Source of the DNA: Chionis minor
Lineage: Eukaryota > Chordata > Aves > Charadriiformes > Chionididae
NCBI GenBank assembly: GCA_013398295.1
Contig: VZSF01003002.1
Span: 489,905 to 553,904, forward strand
Direction of reading: 5' to 3'
DNA: 64,000 nt
Shown: positions 37,601-50,320 of the stretch, piece by piece
Numbering within the stretch: position 1 is the first letter of the stretch
How the letters are laid out: each line of letters opens with the position of its first letter
The notes under the pieces: model-generated
Told to the model about the DNA's origin: nothing
Seen by the model: the letters and a program-made list of their open reading frames with translations, nothing else
The model's database searches: none
Translations under genes and position numbers: made by a program

Positions 37601-39354
37601 TTGGATCCTGCCACTGTGCAGCATTTGAGAGAAACAGTTGTCCAATGGACAACCGGATGCTGTTGAGATCCTACAGAGAGGAATGTGTGAAAAGGAGAAA
37701 GGAAAAATTAGAAACTAAAGAAATGTGATCAGATGATGGGAGCAAACTGGAAGACATGCAAACTAGCTAGCAATATCAACCCTTTTACAGATACCCAGTG
37801 AAAAAAATCTGGGAGGAACTTCCCCTTGCAGAGCAGCAGAGTGTGCAACTGGAGAGATACTTGAAGGGTTACAGCTTGTGGAGTGAGGAGTCAGTCTGCT
37901 GCTATGAGGTTCTTCAGTCATCCTAAAATTCAACTATAACCAGCAATGCTATGTTTAGGTGAAAGAATAGAGAATTCAGCAAGAAATCTGTCAGCTGTCT
38001 CCCTATCATAAAAACATGGAATGAAACTGTAAGGCTGGCAAGTTTCCACCAGTGGTTTTCAACAACAGAGAAAATTATTTAGGCAAACGTAGAATTATGC
38101 AGATTATAGATGATGTCACGCAAGGATGTGGAGAGAAGCCTGAGTGATTTTCTTGGGTATCATTTCACGTGGATGAGTGAAAAAATACAGCAGGTAGGAG
38201 ACACAGGGTTTGAATAGTTGGCTGCATTTCTGAGGTGAAACTGGAAGTTTAGGTTCTGTGGAAAATGATGCGTCACTTCCCACACAGATCACAGAGTCCT
38301 GTACGTACAAAGTGGGAGGAAGAGGAGCTAGTTTTCCCTCTTGGAAACTAGACAATGCATCAAGGGAGATACAAAACTAAAACCAAATGAGCGAGCAGTA
38401 AAGAGTTCAAACTTAGATTTTTTGCAAAGAAATTGGGTCAATGTGGTATAGAATGTCAGATGAAGTGCTAATCTTAGAGCTTGGAACCTGTGTTAATAGT
38501 TCAGACAAGCCATAGGAACACAACATTATCCCTCATGAAAAGATGCAATTATGGTATAAATGCCATTTCTGAAAACTAGTAGGTTAGTTCCTAACACTGA
38601 AATATTAAGATCATTGATTTTTATCTTGCTTATGAAAGACAGAGAGGGCGAGAAGGGTGGGAAGAGAGTGGGGAAAGTCTACACAGCCTGCATAAAGCCA
38701 CTGCTTTATCTTGTATGAATATGGATAACTCAAAACTTTGGGATCTTGAAAGCATGCGGATCAATATTAATCAGCAGAGCCTTGCTAAAGTGTCTGGTGG
38801 TGGTCGTCCTCAGACTGTTCACCGTGTTAGACCACAGAGCAAAATCTGTTAGGTGCTGCTTACATTTCTGTCTGTAATGGGTGGCAGGAAGAATGGCAGT
38901 GATGCAGGGCATCACAGTGGGAGACATGCTGCCTCATGTGAGAAGACAATGCTAACGCATTATTAAACTTTGAATAAAAGATGGATGAGAATATCTTACC
39001 TCAGGAAGTAACTGCCTTCCAAAATCCTCATACAGTGGATAAAGATGTTCTACCCTACTGGCTGGTGAGGAACCTCTGATCACAGCCCAATTACCTTCAG
39101 TGCGGGCATGCAGATATGTGGCACAAAAGGACAAGTAATATATATGCATTGTTCCTCAGAGGAGTCAATACACAAAACTAATGAAAACTACTAGTAAAAT
39201 CAACTGCAAGAAAATCTTTTGCTATAAAAATGCAAAGAAAAGTTTTTAAAGGGTATTTTATTGGATGAGCAGATATAGATTCTGTTACGGAGTGGAACAC
39301 TATCGGCTTAAAGCCCATCCTGTTTCAGGGTTATGAGGAAGGCAGTAATTAGAA

Positions 39355-39643
39355 ATGAAGAAGCAATATTATAGCAAAATGAAAAAAAGAGTAGGAGTTG
39401 GTAATCAATATAAGTTAGAAGTTATGAAGTGTAGAAAATTGATGAGGGAAGCTAAAGACATCAGGGAAAAATCAATGGTTAGCAGAGCTGGGGACAGTAA
39501 AGATTATTTAAGTATGTTAGGAAGAAAAGATAGCCTAGCAACAGTATAAGGCATTGCTTGATGGAGATGGCAAAATTGTTAATGATGCAGAAAAGAGAAA
39601 TCATCAATAAACATTTCTGTTCTGTATTTTTTCTGGAAAAAAG
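39355..39643 (+). mobile_element. ancient CR1-like LINE, pre-RT linker fragment
   Basis: This is a decayed piece of LINE ORF2 from the region between endonuclease and reverse transcriptase. Three successive reading frames each give family-like text. Frame 1 (to 39549) has CRKLMREAKDIREKS then KDYLSMLGRKDSL. Frame 2 from 39554 has LLDGDGKIVNDAEKR. Frame 3 from 39597 has EIINKHFCSVFFLEK. In CR1 this stretch reads roughly CR..IRKAK...K..YKYI.SKRKT, then PLL...G.LVT.D.EKAE.LN.FF.SVF, in the same order and spacing. At least two frameshifts make it dead. Flanking sequence on both sides is too diverged for me to extend it. The call rests on the continuous motif order and not on any one match. Confidence 0.7.
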
Positions 39644-42493
39644 CAAGGTTACTTGTATGAATCAGGTGATGATGGTAAAGTACTTTCCAGCTCAGTGGTG
39701 ACAAAAAGAGGACATTACGCATCTACTAGGGTAGGGCAGACTTACAGAACAATTTGTATGACTTGCTAAACTGGCCTCTTCATTAGGAGGCATCAGGAAT
39801 GCCTCCTAATAGAAAGAAATTATGTAAATGCAGGCAGTGAGCAGAGGACTCATCTTTGTATGGGTGGGAGTTTAGGACATGATATTTTAGAGGATCTAGG
39901 AGGTCATAGTTACTAGACTGCAAAGGATTCAGGAAAGAATCTACTTACACACTTGGTTTCATCGGAACAGGCATTTCAACGCTGAATATAATACTGTTGA
40001 TAATCCTTCCAGAAACCTGCTCTGTACCAATGCTCCTGTGTTGATAACACTTAGGGAGCTGAAACAGTGGTAACAGAGATGAAAACTACTGGCAGTAATC
40101 CCTTTTCAGTGATATATCCCTCCAACTTTCTGCTAATCATCTGTACTTCATCACAGAGCCATTGATATCATAGCACAGAAGGAAGTTATCTCTCCTGGTC
40201 ATGAAGGTGGCACAAGAACCTCGGCAGCATTTGTTGTGTTTTCTGTTAAATAATGTCAGGATAAAAATAAAAACCTGTTAACTGCTGAGGTAATTTAACA
40301 GCTAGGAATATTTATAGTTTATGTCCCTCCTGGGGCTTCCCTGTTAGAAGAATTATTTTATAAGAAGAAAATCGGTCATTAGCTAGGTGTCTTCGTAGCC
40401 TGCAGCAAAACATGCAGGGCCAGTGCTGGCACCCCAGCTTCTCCTTCTCTCTGATACGGCTTTGCAGCCACCAAGCCCTTGTGGCTTTCTCTTCTGAACC
40501 AGTCTCTTGCCAGCAGATTCTCCTTTCAGAAGGACGTTGTATATTGCACATTGGCCTCTCGGGGCTTGCGCTGTTGCTACTTGCGCTTTTGAACTCAGGT
40601 TGACTCCTGAACTCTAGAGTCAAGACACCAACCATGGTAAGATTTGTTTTAAAGATTTTGCGAGTTGATTTTTTTAAATTGTATTCTGGTTCGGAGGCGT
40701 TACATCATGTTTTGAAGCCCTGCCATTCAGTGACAGCTTCTAGAAATTAATTTATATGAGTCTTTATCTATAATTAGTGTTTATTACATTTAAAGTAGGC
40801 ATTTAAAGTAAAGTAATTACTTCAGGTTGCTCTCATTAACCTAAACCCCACATTATAAATACATCTAGCTTGGACTGTTGGTTTTTTTCTTAACTTGGCT
40901 TCCTTTGTTGCTATTTTACATTCTTCTCTTTATAGACACTTGTCATGTAAATCCATGTTCTTCCAATACACAGATGGATTTTCTGAGCAAGATTCAATTG
41001 TAATGCTATATACATGTTTATTGCTAAAGGAATTATCAAAAGAATTGCCACCTTTTACATCTTCGCAATCAGGTGTATCTTATCAGTGAATGAGTAACTT
41101 TCAAATTGTACAAATGGGTGGGCTGGAAGAGTATTTCACATATTGACATGTTATTTCAGTAATTCCCCTCCATCCGCGATTTCTCTTTATGTATTTTCAA
41201 AGCATTTTATTTCCCTTCAAAGCGGGTATTGTCTTGACGAGTCTCAAGGTCTCAGAAATTGATAGAGTTTCATGTGGAGCTCTCTCATTTGCGCTTCACA
41301 CGGTGATAGTAATGAGGGCAGTCATGAAATGTCAGCGTAGCAGCTGTGGGGGACACTTAGGAGACAGGGACAGGCACGTGCCATTCCTGTGCACCATCTA
41401 CCGGTGCACCTGCAGGGAAAATGGACATTGAGCTAATATCTGTGATCTGAAACACGACAAGCATTACCTGACAATTGACAAGTCAAAATGGCTCTGCTTG
41501 TGCTCCTGCTAATTTCATGCCCATGCAATTGCAGTTAGACATGAATTATACATTTTTGGGGTGTTTTTTCTTTCTGTGGTATTATATTGTGAACTCCACT
41601 AAAAGATGATTTTATGGCTGGAATACGAACATGTGGGAAATTAACTGAGCTTGAGAAAGGCACTAAAGCTCTTCCAGTGCATTAATTATCTGGCAAGTGT
41701 ATTTTAAAACTGGTAAATCACCCGTATCACTGGTAGAGACAGAAGAGGGATTCAGACTACATTAGGAACTAACATCTTAGATCTGATTCTTCCTTAGACA
41801 CATGAGTAAGGAGAATAGCTTCTGTAATAATCATTGAAATTCTCATACCTGCCAATTAGTCCTGAAAGTCATCATTCTGATTTCTGCATCTCATCCTCTT
41901 TGACATGCTACCCATAATGTATGTAAAGTGCAGAACATAGCGTGATTTGAATTTTCTCAGCAAATTATACATCTGTTTAATAAAACAAACCCCTACATTT
42001 TAGTGTACTTTCCTAAAAGGAAATTCAAACATCATAAAAAACTTTTAGAATAGGTCATGTTTACATGCCACAGGATATATGTTTACTACTAGAAGATGGC
42101 ACTTAGATGAGCTCTTTCCCTATGCCTACAGTTCAGTCATTTTTTTGCTTCATCTTACAGAGAAGTCATTGTAGTAGCTGGGTGACAACACAATTTCCTT
42201 GCAGAGCACCTGATCCGAGGCAATACTAGTGCAGAATTTTGATTCTGCTCTGTATTAAAGTAACAACACAGAAGAAGAAATAACAATTAGACACAAATAA
42301 TCCACAATAATAGTACTGAAAAGAGGAAAGCAGTAAAATATATTTTATTGCATAGTAATGTCCTTTTTATTTGAGCTTTCCACAAACTAAAATTCCTCTT
42401 TAAGTGATGTATTAGGAAGATTTTTATTTACAGAAGAGCAGATTTGTTACTCATCTTCTTCTAGAATAACCATGTTTTCTATTTTTCTTTTAG
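39644..42493. other. unique AT-rich DNA, possible conserved block
   Basis: No gene recognised. A 13-bp tandem pair (CATTTAAAGTAGG and CATTTAAAGTAAA) lies at 40787-40812. The stretch 41440-41720 is dense in homeodomain-like AT-rich words and is discussed as a possible conserved non-coding element. Confidence 0.5.
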
Positions 42494-42550
42494 TAAATGG
42501 AAATGTGTCCAGTGAGACCAATGTGTCCACTCTCAGTGAGAAAGTAGTAG
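42494..42550 (+). other. candidate 57-bp phase-1 cassette exon
   Basis: A strong acceptor (CTATTTTTCTTTTAG ending at 42493) is followed by 57 open bases and then a donor AG-GTAATA (GT at 42551-42552). In phase 1 the piece reads NGNVSSETNVSTLSEKVV, flanked by one split codon on each side. Entry and exit phases are equal and the length is a multiple of three, so the exon could be skipped without breaking a frame. Two NXS sequons (NVS twice) and a Ser/Thr-rich make-up would suit an extracellular stalk, where phase-1 cassette exons are common. I do not recognise the protein, and no partner exon is evident in the window. Splice-like pairs do occur by chance in 64 kb, so this is a candidate only. 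Confidence 0.32.
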
Positions 42551-45535
42551 GTAATATATGCATTTTTTTGATTAATATGTACTGCAGTTGGGCTGGGTCA
42601 TAATATTCTGCCTTGCCCCAAGGTTAAATCACAGGAACCTCTAAAGAGAAACCAACAAGGGAAAAAAAAACCCAAAACCCAGCAACAATTATAACTTACT
42701 AACAAAACTGTCCTTGGGGCGATAGTGGAGATAGTGGAGAAAATACCAGTATGTGGGAATATGGCACCTCCTTGCCTGGTTCTGGATGGCCTGGTGGCAT
42801 TTCTTCACCCCTGGCTTGACAAAGGGCTGGAAGAGGTGATAACCATCGGCAAACACTAAGGTGGGCTGCCACGGCGTGGGCACAGGGGTACCAGTGGGGA
42901 CTAAGGGGTGGAGTAGGGGGGATGCAAGAGGCAGGCAGCAGTGGTGGCTGGCACCCTTGTAAGAACGTGTGGCTGTGGGCAAGCGCAAGTATCGTCCCTG
43001 TTGTTGCTCTGGCTCTGCTTCCCTGTGAAGGCACCGCTGGTGAGGAAGTTTATGGAGGTTTCTTGCTCAGGTTTGGGTAGAGGAGGAAAGATGGCTGGTC
43101 AGCAGACACGTGTTGGGAACGTGGAGTGTGCAGGGCAGGTGAAGCGTCATTTAAGGACTGTCAGGGTTCATTGCACTGCATGGGCAGTTAAACGCTCTGC
43201 AAAAGGTGACGAAGAAAAATGAGCAACGGCTGTGTGAACACCAGTTCCTTGGGTGGAAACAGGAGGTGAAGCACAGCCAGCTTGGTAACTGCCCCTTGTG
43301 CTGAGCTTCAGAGGGGAACCGCTGCTGGGACTGAGGCATCTGGACTCCCATATACAGAAATACATGCAGTTTTCCTTGTCTGAGTGCTTCTGGTGTTTAT
43401 AATGGAGACAGGGACAGGTGGAAAAGGTCCCTATGATCCCGGACCTTGCAGCCCGTGGTTTGATCCTGCAAGAGACCAGTCTTTCCATGGTGATGCTCAC
43501 TTGCCCATGAACTGGGAACTGCCTCTCCAGGAGGACTTGGGGATGGTGCACAGAGCTGGCAGAGTCCGCGGCAGATGCGGCTGGTGCTGCCTGGTTAAGG
43601 ACTGCGAGAGGTTTGGGTCTGTGCTGGCTGCCAGGGTCAGACCGATTTAAAAATTTGGGCATCTGCCCTGAGATACAGTGGGCAAATGCTCCCTATAGTC
43701 ACTCACGAGTGGGAGATGCCTCCAAAGATCTGTTCTCCTCATTGTCTGAGACATCTCTCCCAGAATAAGATTAATTACCTCATTGAACTGCCTGTTTCTC
43801 TCCGTTGCCTACAGAGGCAGCCCCTATGTTGCCATAAAAGGCAGATGCCTACTTTCTAGGGTGGATGAGATGCGTCTGGTCTTCACAGTCTGAATGATGC
43901 TGAAAGGTCACCTTGTGTGATGCTGCCACGGCTGTTACAATTGTCAAGTTGGGTGATTTTAAGGGCTCGTTGAAACCCATTGTCACTCGTGAAATAATAC
44001 CTGAAGTCTGAGTTCTAGACCTTTGGGTAGAGTTTTCTAAAAAAGCTATTAGAAATTGGAAGAAAACATAATTAACTAACTTCTGGGTATTTCTCTTGCT
44101 ATTATACTGGGTTATTTTGCTTATCAGTACAAAGTATTTCAAGTGCTGAGTAGACCTTCCCTGTATTAAAACCATTTCATAGAATATCAGATGCTGGATA
44201 TGAAAAATACCCACTGAGCAGAGGATGGAGAATAACAGACATTTCTGTTTCCCAGTGTCTCAGAGGGGGAAAAAAGATGGGTTTGTGTCAGACCGAGAGT
44301 GAATTAGATGAAATTTTGAGTGAACTGAGGGCTAATAACCACTGCATACCACAGCCTCCAAAATGCTTTGGGTTGAGTGAAACATTTTGTTTGACGTGAA
44401 ATGAAAGGTTTTATTTTGGTTTCAAGCCAATTCAAATATTCTAAGAAATAAGGGAAATTTGTATACAGAAGTAACTTCAAATGAGAAAATCAAAACCTTT
44501 CATTTTCAAAATGTCAAAATGAAGCCTTTCCATTTTTCACTGATTTCTTTTGTGTGAAGCTAACTATTCAGCAAATTTGATACAAATTCATGAAATATTT
44601 ATGTGATGCTGAGTCTTCATTTCATTCGAACAAATGGCTTACAGTTCAAAACTGTGTCCAGCTTAAGCATTGTATCATGCTGTCCAGCCAGCCCTTTAAC
44701 ACCACCAGATTCTTCTTAGATATTCTCAAACCTGAATAGAGTCTGTGACAGACACTAATAAAAATGACAGATTTGTATCTTTCTTCATAAAAATATAGAG
44801 TTGCTGTTAAAATGTAGAGTAACATATCTTAACTCCTTGTAAAAAAGTCTTAAATTACAAAAATGGCTGATATAAATAGTTTAAATGATAGGATGCATGA
44901 CATAAAGCTTAATCCACTTTCTGATAACTGAGTGTTTTGAAAACCTGCTTCTGAAAGTATTTCCTTTAGAGCATTTTCTGCAGTGTTTCACTGTGGATGT
45001 CCTTGGATTTGGTTCTGACTTGCTAGAGTTCCTCCACGGTTTCAGCAAAGGTGCTGGGTTAACCCTGAGCACATAAATTACAAATATATATGCATGACTT
45101 GCTGCCGATTTGCATGATTATTGCAGTGAAGATAGGCCTGGCGTAAGGCAAGACAACAAGCTATTGATAAGGCCAGTTGAGGCAGGCTTGGGATGCTTCG
45201 GTCTTTCTGGACAGTGTCTTGATTTATGCTATAAATAATCAGGGGTAGGGTTTTATGTTGGAGCCTTTGTGTGGGAGCTAAATGGGATGACCTAACCTTT
45301 GAACCATTCTTTGTGCTCCAGTTCAGAGGGATGGCACTGTGTTCAACGTCACACCAAGTGTGAAAGGGATGGGAAGAGAAATGCAGGACGCCCTTGCTGC
45401 TGTTGGGTTTTCACTGGGGATCCTTCTCACGGCTCTTTTTGCTGATGGGCTTCCACTTTTCTGTGAAGCATTTTCAGAAAATGAGCAGGCGAATGTAAAG
45501 ACATCCAAAATTTATGAACAGCAAAGAATATTTTC
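42551..45535. other. unique non-coding DNA
   Basis: No gene recognised. The stretch 42850-43650 is GC-richer, with overlapping frames on both strands (up to 164 codons on minus at 43168-43662) that lack any domain. An exact POU octamer ATTTGCAT lies at 45109-45116 in an AT-rich context. Confidence 0.55.
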
Positions 45536-45556
45536 GGGGGGGGGGGGGGGGGGGGG
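45536..45556. repeat. poly-G homopolymer (21)
   Basis: Twenty-one consecutive G. On the plus strand this can fold as a G-quadruplex. Runs this long are rare and unstable in vertebrate DNA, and the exact length may be a sequencing or assembly artefact. Confidence 0.85.
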
Positions 45557-48123
45557 AAGAGGGGCTGTTAACATAATACATGCTCGTTTTGTTTGTACAT
45601 GTGTACTCGCATACAGAAAGAGGAAGGATTGTTTGTTCGTAGCATAGGTGAAGTACTTAATTATGTGGCAACTTTAGGTTATGGCTGGAGGGCAGATTTA
45701 ATACCTAATAGAATTAAAGAAATGCAATCTACAGAAAGTCCAAGACAACATTAAAGTAATTGGAAGGCCTTTTCTCTTTGCTAAAATGATTACACGAGAA
45801 GGGAGTCTGTGCCAAATCCAATGTGTTCTTCGTGAGGGTAATCCGGCTTGCTTTTGGGGACTGTTTGAATGGGTTTCTTTGTATGCATCCGCCAGATCAT
45901 TTCTGTGTAGTGAGGAGTAAACCTCAGTGCAAAGCATGTGCTTCTGTGGTTTCTGTTAAATTGCATTGCAGCCGTGGCTTTGTTTTTTTGTTTTGAATTC
46001 AGGCTGGTTTAATACTCTGGGAATTCTGGCTTCACAATATTAAAAATGAGCACAATATAGGGAACAGCTGCGAGTCTCAATGCGTATTGTTCTTGGGCTT
46101 TACAACAGGTGGCATCGAAATGCAGTCAGATTTCACTCATCCCGTAATTGCAGCGAGATAAAAGCAGGGCAGCGAAGTAACTCCTCGCTGCTGCTGGGGA
46201 GGCTCGGAGTGGGGAGAAGGGATGGCTGGGCACGGAAAGCAGATCCATGGAGCAAAGCCCTCTGGACCTGGCACGCTTCTCGGTCCTCCTATGAACCGAT
46301 GAGACCTGTTGAATGCAGATGCAGACAACAGCCTTTTGCGTCTCACACCTTGCTGCTGAGTGCAAATTGAGTCTTACGTGCGGGTTGCTAAAATAAACTG
46401 TTAATAGCTGTATTAAACAGTCTTTGGGATCCGTATCGCATCTCTGCAAGGCAGGCATACAAATACTGTCGTCGTAATTGGAATTAAAGAACATGCAGAT
46501 GGTAGTCTTCAAAGTTTCATTTTGGTGGCTTTCTCTCTCTTTTTCTTTTTCCCCCAGAAATGTAAAGCTATCATCAGCTGGGGTAGCAGGTCATAGGTTT
46601 TCATTTTAATGGAGGAGGAGGGTGATAAAGACATGTTTTATTCACAGTCAGAGAATGTTTTCGTGCAGTATGAATGGGGACTGGAGCTCATTTAGCCTTT
46701 CTCTGCAGCCTCTCAAAGCTGTGCTTTACAGAAGAACATGTTAGAATTTATGAAAGTTTCATTACTAGATTTGTCAGGCAACATCTGTCTGTTGCAAAGA
46801 AGACAAACCCGTTTAAATTCTGGAGATTAAAAGGCATGTCTCCTTACTTTTTGGTGTCAGACCTTTGTGTCTGCTGCCTGCCCGAGGCAAAGAACCTGAG
46901 TCTTGCTTCTGCTGAAATTAGATGTGGATTTCCAGCTGATGCTGGGGAAGCAGGGATGACGTCTCCTGCATAGGGATATACTGCTCAATGCAAGTTCCCT
47001 GTGCAGAACCCTCCACCATAGGAGTGCAGAACCCTAATTTTGGCCTTTCTTGCCTTTTCTCCCACTCCCAGAGAGATGCTACTTTCTGCAGTAGTGTAAA
47101 AAGTGCAGCAACTTGAGGTCCCAGCCCTGTAGCAGGTGTCCTCTGCTTCCTTGGCTTCGGGGACACAGCACTAACTAGCCCCAGAGTATCAATTCTCAGG
47201 TGTCGGCTTGAGGTGAAAGCTTGAGGTGGTACTCAAAGGGGCTGGGATAGCAAAGGGGTCCAAGACTCAGCCCCAATGCTCAAACCTCGGCTCTCAAAAC
47301 TGGTAGCAAAGTGTGCCCAGCTGTCAGTGGGGCTGTTGGGATGCCCCAGAGAGCTGGAGGAACCCCAGCAGCTGATGAAATAGCTTCTAAAGTGTGACAT
47401 GGTAAGGGAAAAACTCAGTAATTTTTACGTTCCTTTGAAAATGAGCTATGTCAAAAATGGGATAAAATCTTGCCTTTGCTCAGCTGCTGACATTTTGCAA
47501 TGAGGTCTTTAATTCTCTTGGGAGAAAAGAGGTAACTTTGCAAAAGGGGTTGAGGTGAGATCTGCCTTTAAGTGAGGACTCCGACAGAGTGCTGCGGTGG
47601 CTCGAGCTCCTGAAAAGATTTAGGAGGCCATGCTCAACATGGAGGATATAAACACAGCTCCTGGTAATTTGGCTCCTGCTGTGTCCCCTCTAGAAGTGAC
47701 GCTGCAGGAGGGGGACAAAACAGGAAGACAGGATACCCCAAAAGACTGAGGAACAGGACAGAGGCACACATTCCCCCCCGTTTCCCATGTCTAGTTCCAG
47801 AGATTTGAAAATTTCTTTCAAGGTCTTCATCTACTTACACCGCTCCTCTCAGTGAGACCTGTGGTGTAGGATCCACAAAGTATTTGGGGACCTCCCACTA
47901 GACACCTTTCTATGGGTGCGTAGGAGTCAGTCCATCTTAGATTTCTACACCATTTGGAAGATGGCATTTGGCCTAAATGTGTTGCATTTAGCCTCTGTTG
48001 AGGCTTTGCAGGGATGCTGTCCGCAGCAGCCATGCCCGGCAGCCTGAGCCCACTGGCAAAACTGGGTCTGAGGATGCCTGCAAACCAGCAAATCCTGTTT
48101 ACTTCCTCTACCATGAACACTGG
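45557..48123. other. unique non-coding DNA with an orphan strong acceptor
   Basis: No gene recognised. A very strong pyrimidine tract and acceptor (TTTTTCCCCCAG, ending at 46557) is followed within 40 bases by stops in two frames and only a weak donor in the third, so I call no exon. A 10-bp direct repeat GCTTGAGGTG occurs twice at about 47206-47230. Confidence 0.5.
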
Positions 48124-48165
48124 ATTTGCACGCTCGATTCATCAGTTAAATTTGCATGTGCAAAT
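48124..48165. promoter_or_regulatory. clustered POU octamer-like sites with a palindrome
   Basis: ATTTGCAC (48124-48131) is followed by a 16-bp inverted arrangement, ATTTGCA-TG-TGCAAAT (48150-48165). The left half of that palindrome is the perfect octamer ATTTGCAT, and the right half is an octamer variant on the other strand. It resembles palindromic sites used by POU dimers (the PORE has the form ATTTGAAATGCAAAT). There is no promoter beside it, so an enhancer role would be inference. Confidence 0.4.
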
Positions 48166-48887
48166 CAGGAAAGCTCTAGGAACGTAGGATACAAGTGAGG
48201 GCAAGCTTATGTAAAAACATGTAGGTTGTTTGTGGCTAGACCACTGGGGAAGCTTGCGGCTTGGCCACACTTACGTTGTCAGGCTTAAAATCACATTAGT
48301 TAAAACAAGTTAGCTAACACATTTGTAGATGGAGATACTTTTCCTATTCTGATGTGGGTAGAGGGAACAGTTTCATGTTTGCAGCAGTGAATAACACGTT
48401 GTATTTGTTTGCTCATGCTACTTATTCTTGGAGTAGGAGTGAGCACCTGGTAACTGGGTTATTACATCCCTGTGAGGTACTGGCACTCATAACAGAGCTC
48501 CCTGTCATCATAATCCAGTTGAAAACCAGTGCAACAAAACAAAACCAAAAGGAGAAAAAGGATTATGGTTTTAGCCCAACTAAATCCTTGAATGGGCTGA
48601 CGGCGCTTGTGTGTACAAAAGAGGCAGGGCTAGAAGAAGGAAAGGGGGCCCGTCGGGAAGACAGGGACCGTCTCCTTTGGCAGCAGCACAGATGTTAGGT
48701 GGACTTTCGGCAGGCATAAAACTGCCCAGGTGCACGCAATCTGCTCGGTCAGCACCAGCCTCACGTCCTGGTCCCCTGCTCAGGCCGGGGGCCTGTTCCC
48801 AGGAGGGAGCTGGCGTGCAAAGGGATGGCTGCATCCTCTGCAGCTGCCATATTTACGGGGTATTTTGAGATGGCTGTTTTCACGTCG

Positions 48888-48922
48888 GATCACTCGGGTG
48901 ATCGGTGCCACTCGGTGGCATC
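48888..48922. repeat. two back-to-back short hairpins
   Basis: GATCAC-TCGG-GTGATC (48888-48903) is followed two bases later by TGCCAC-TCG-GTGGCA (48906-48920). Both have 6-bp perfect arms and share a CACTCGG core. The second stem can extend by a G-T and a G-C pair to 48922. Confidence 0.65.
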
Positions 48923-50320
48923 GCACAACCTGGAGGGGCAGCAGATGGTGGTGCCAGGGGGATGTGGTGGTTGGGGGTCAGCAAAGTGAGCTTCTGCATC
49001 CAGCACTGCCCCAAGGCAGCCTGTTCTGCAGTGGCACCCATCCCTTCTTCTGTCTCACTTTATAATAAACAGCAGAGGCATTATAGAAGTTATATTGTCT
49101 AAGTCGAGAAATTACTAGGTTTTTCCAATCAATTAAGCAAAGCATGTGTTAAACAACCTGTCTGGGGGATTGTATTGCCTTTTTTAGCCTTTCTTTTTTA
49201 AAGGAGTTGATATATCTCTGGCACAAGAGAAAGAAATGGCCTAGCAATATAAAGCAAAAAAAGCATTGAGGAGCTGGAAGCCAATAAGCATATGTAAGAA
49301 CTCTCACCAGTTTTAATTACCTCTGTGCAATACTGGTGAGAAATTTAACGGAATGCATTTGGAGAAGCTTTCAAATTTTACCAAGTTGCATCTAATCCTT
49401 AATGTACTAACTATCCAGGCACAGGGGCACCATTTTCTCTAGTCTGATTTACACGGACAGTCTTTTATATCAATATCTTCGTGTGGTATGCAGAAAATCT
49501 TACTTCCCAAAGAGTCGTGCGATCTTTTCTTGATATCATTTTGTTTATACCATTGCTTGCTTGCTTTTTGTGCTCAGTAAGATACTTCATATGTTTTTTC
49601 TTTCTCTTTTTTTTGCCTTCCCAACTGTTCAATTTGTGTGTTGGTTGCAAATGATTCTTATTTTCAGGTTCTTTGAGTATAAATCTGACATTTACACAGT
49701 TTGTATGTGGGGAAACTGCTGCAGCTTCAGGAGGCTAAGATGGTATTAAAAAACAAGTACTGGAAATAAAAATGCATTTCATACCTACTCAGGCATACAA
49801 CATTCATACCTTGAAAACTGTATATGCACAGAGATGGCATTTGGTTCAACTGCTTCCAGGCTGATGTCTGCCGGAGCAAAACTGGCTTGTAGTTGAGCGA
49901 AGCTTTGGCTCACCATGTCTTCTCAGAGTCTGTGCTCCCTCCAGCCAGATTACTGGGATTACTCAGATTTAGCATGGGACTCGGAGAAGCCCAAGCCCCG
50001 CCGTAGTCAGGAAGGCTGGATAGGGGCCGTGGGGGTGCTGGGTGCCGTACTGCTGGTGGTGAGGGTCCTTGGCTGATGTATACAGCAGGAGCCCCAAGAT
50101 CCTGCAAGTATTTTTAGGTGCAGCACTTCTGGGGACTCAGCAGGGCACTGATAACCGGCTCTTCTGTGGTATTTGAATATGTCAACCTCAGCTGCCTGTG
50201 AAGGTGTAGGTTGTAGATTGCAGGTGTAGATTGTACGGCTGGAAGAGGCCGTGGTGGCTGCTTCACCCTTTACATCAGGCAGGCCCAGAAAACCTCCTTA
50301 TAAACCATTCATAATATTTA

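Larger units (their letters stand above)
29737..39354. other. unique non-coding DNA
   Basis: No gene recognised. A GC-rich patch at about 29980-30200 carries overlapping frames on both strands with no domain. A purine block (31057-31082), a Z-DNA-prone tract (31113-31157), a hairpin (31643-31674) and a short inverted repeat GTTGTCC-AAT-GGACAAC (37637-37653) are present. The stretch 37530-38400 has a slightly repeat-like flavour, but I could not tie it to a known element. Confidence 0.5.

Noticed and set aside
37532..37670. Open text with IHSLTSLDPATVQHL in a repeat-like region
   Set aside because: Only about 45 codons, and no match to any LINE, DNA transposon or viral domain I can name.
46546..46600. 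Very strong pyrimidine tract and acceptor
   Set aside because: No open exon with a usable donor follows, and stops appear within 40 bases in two frames.
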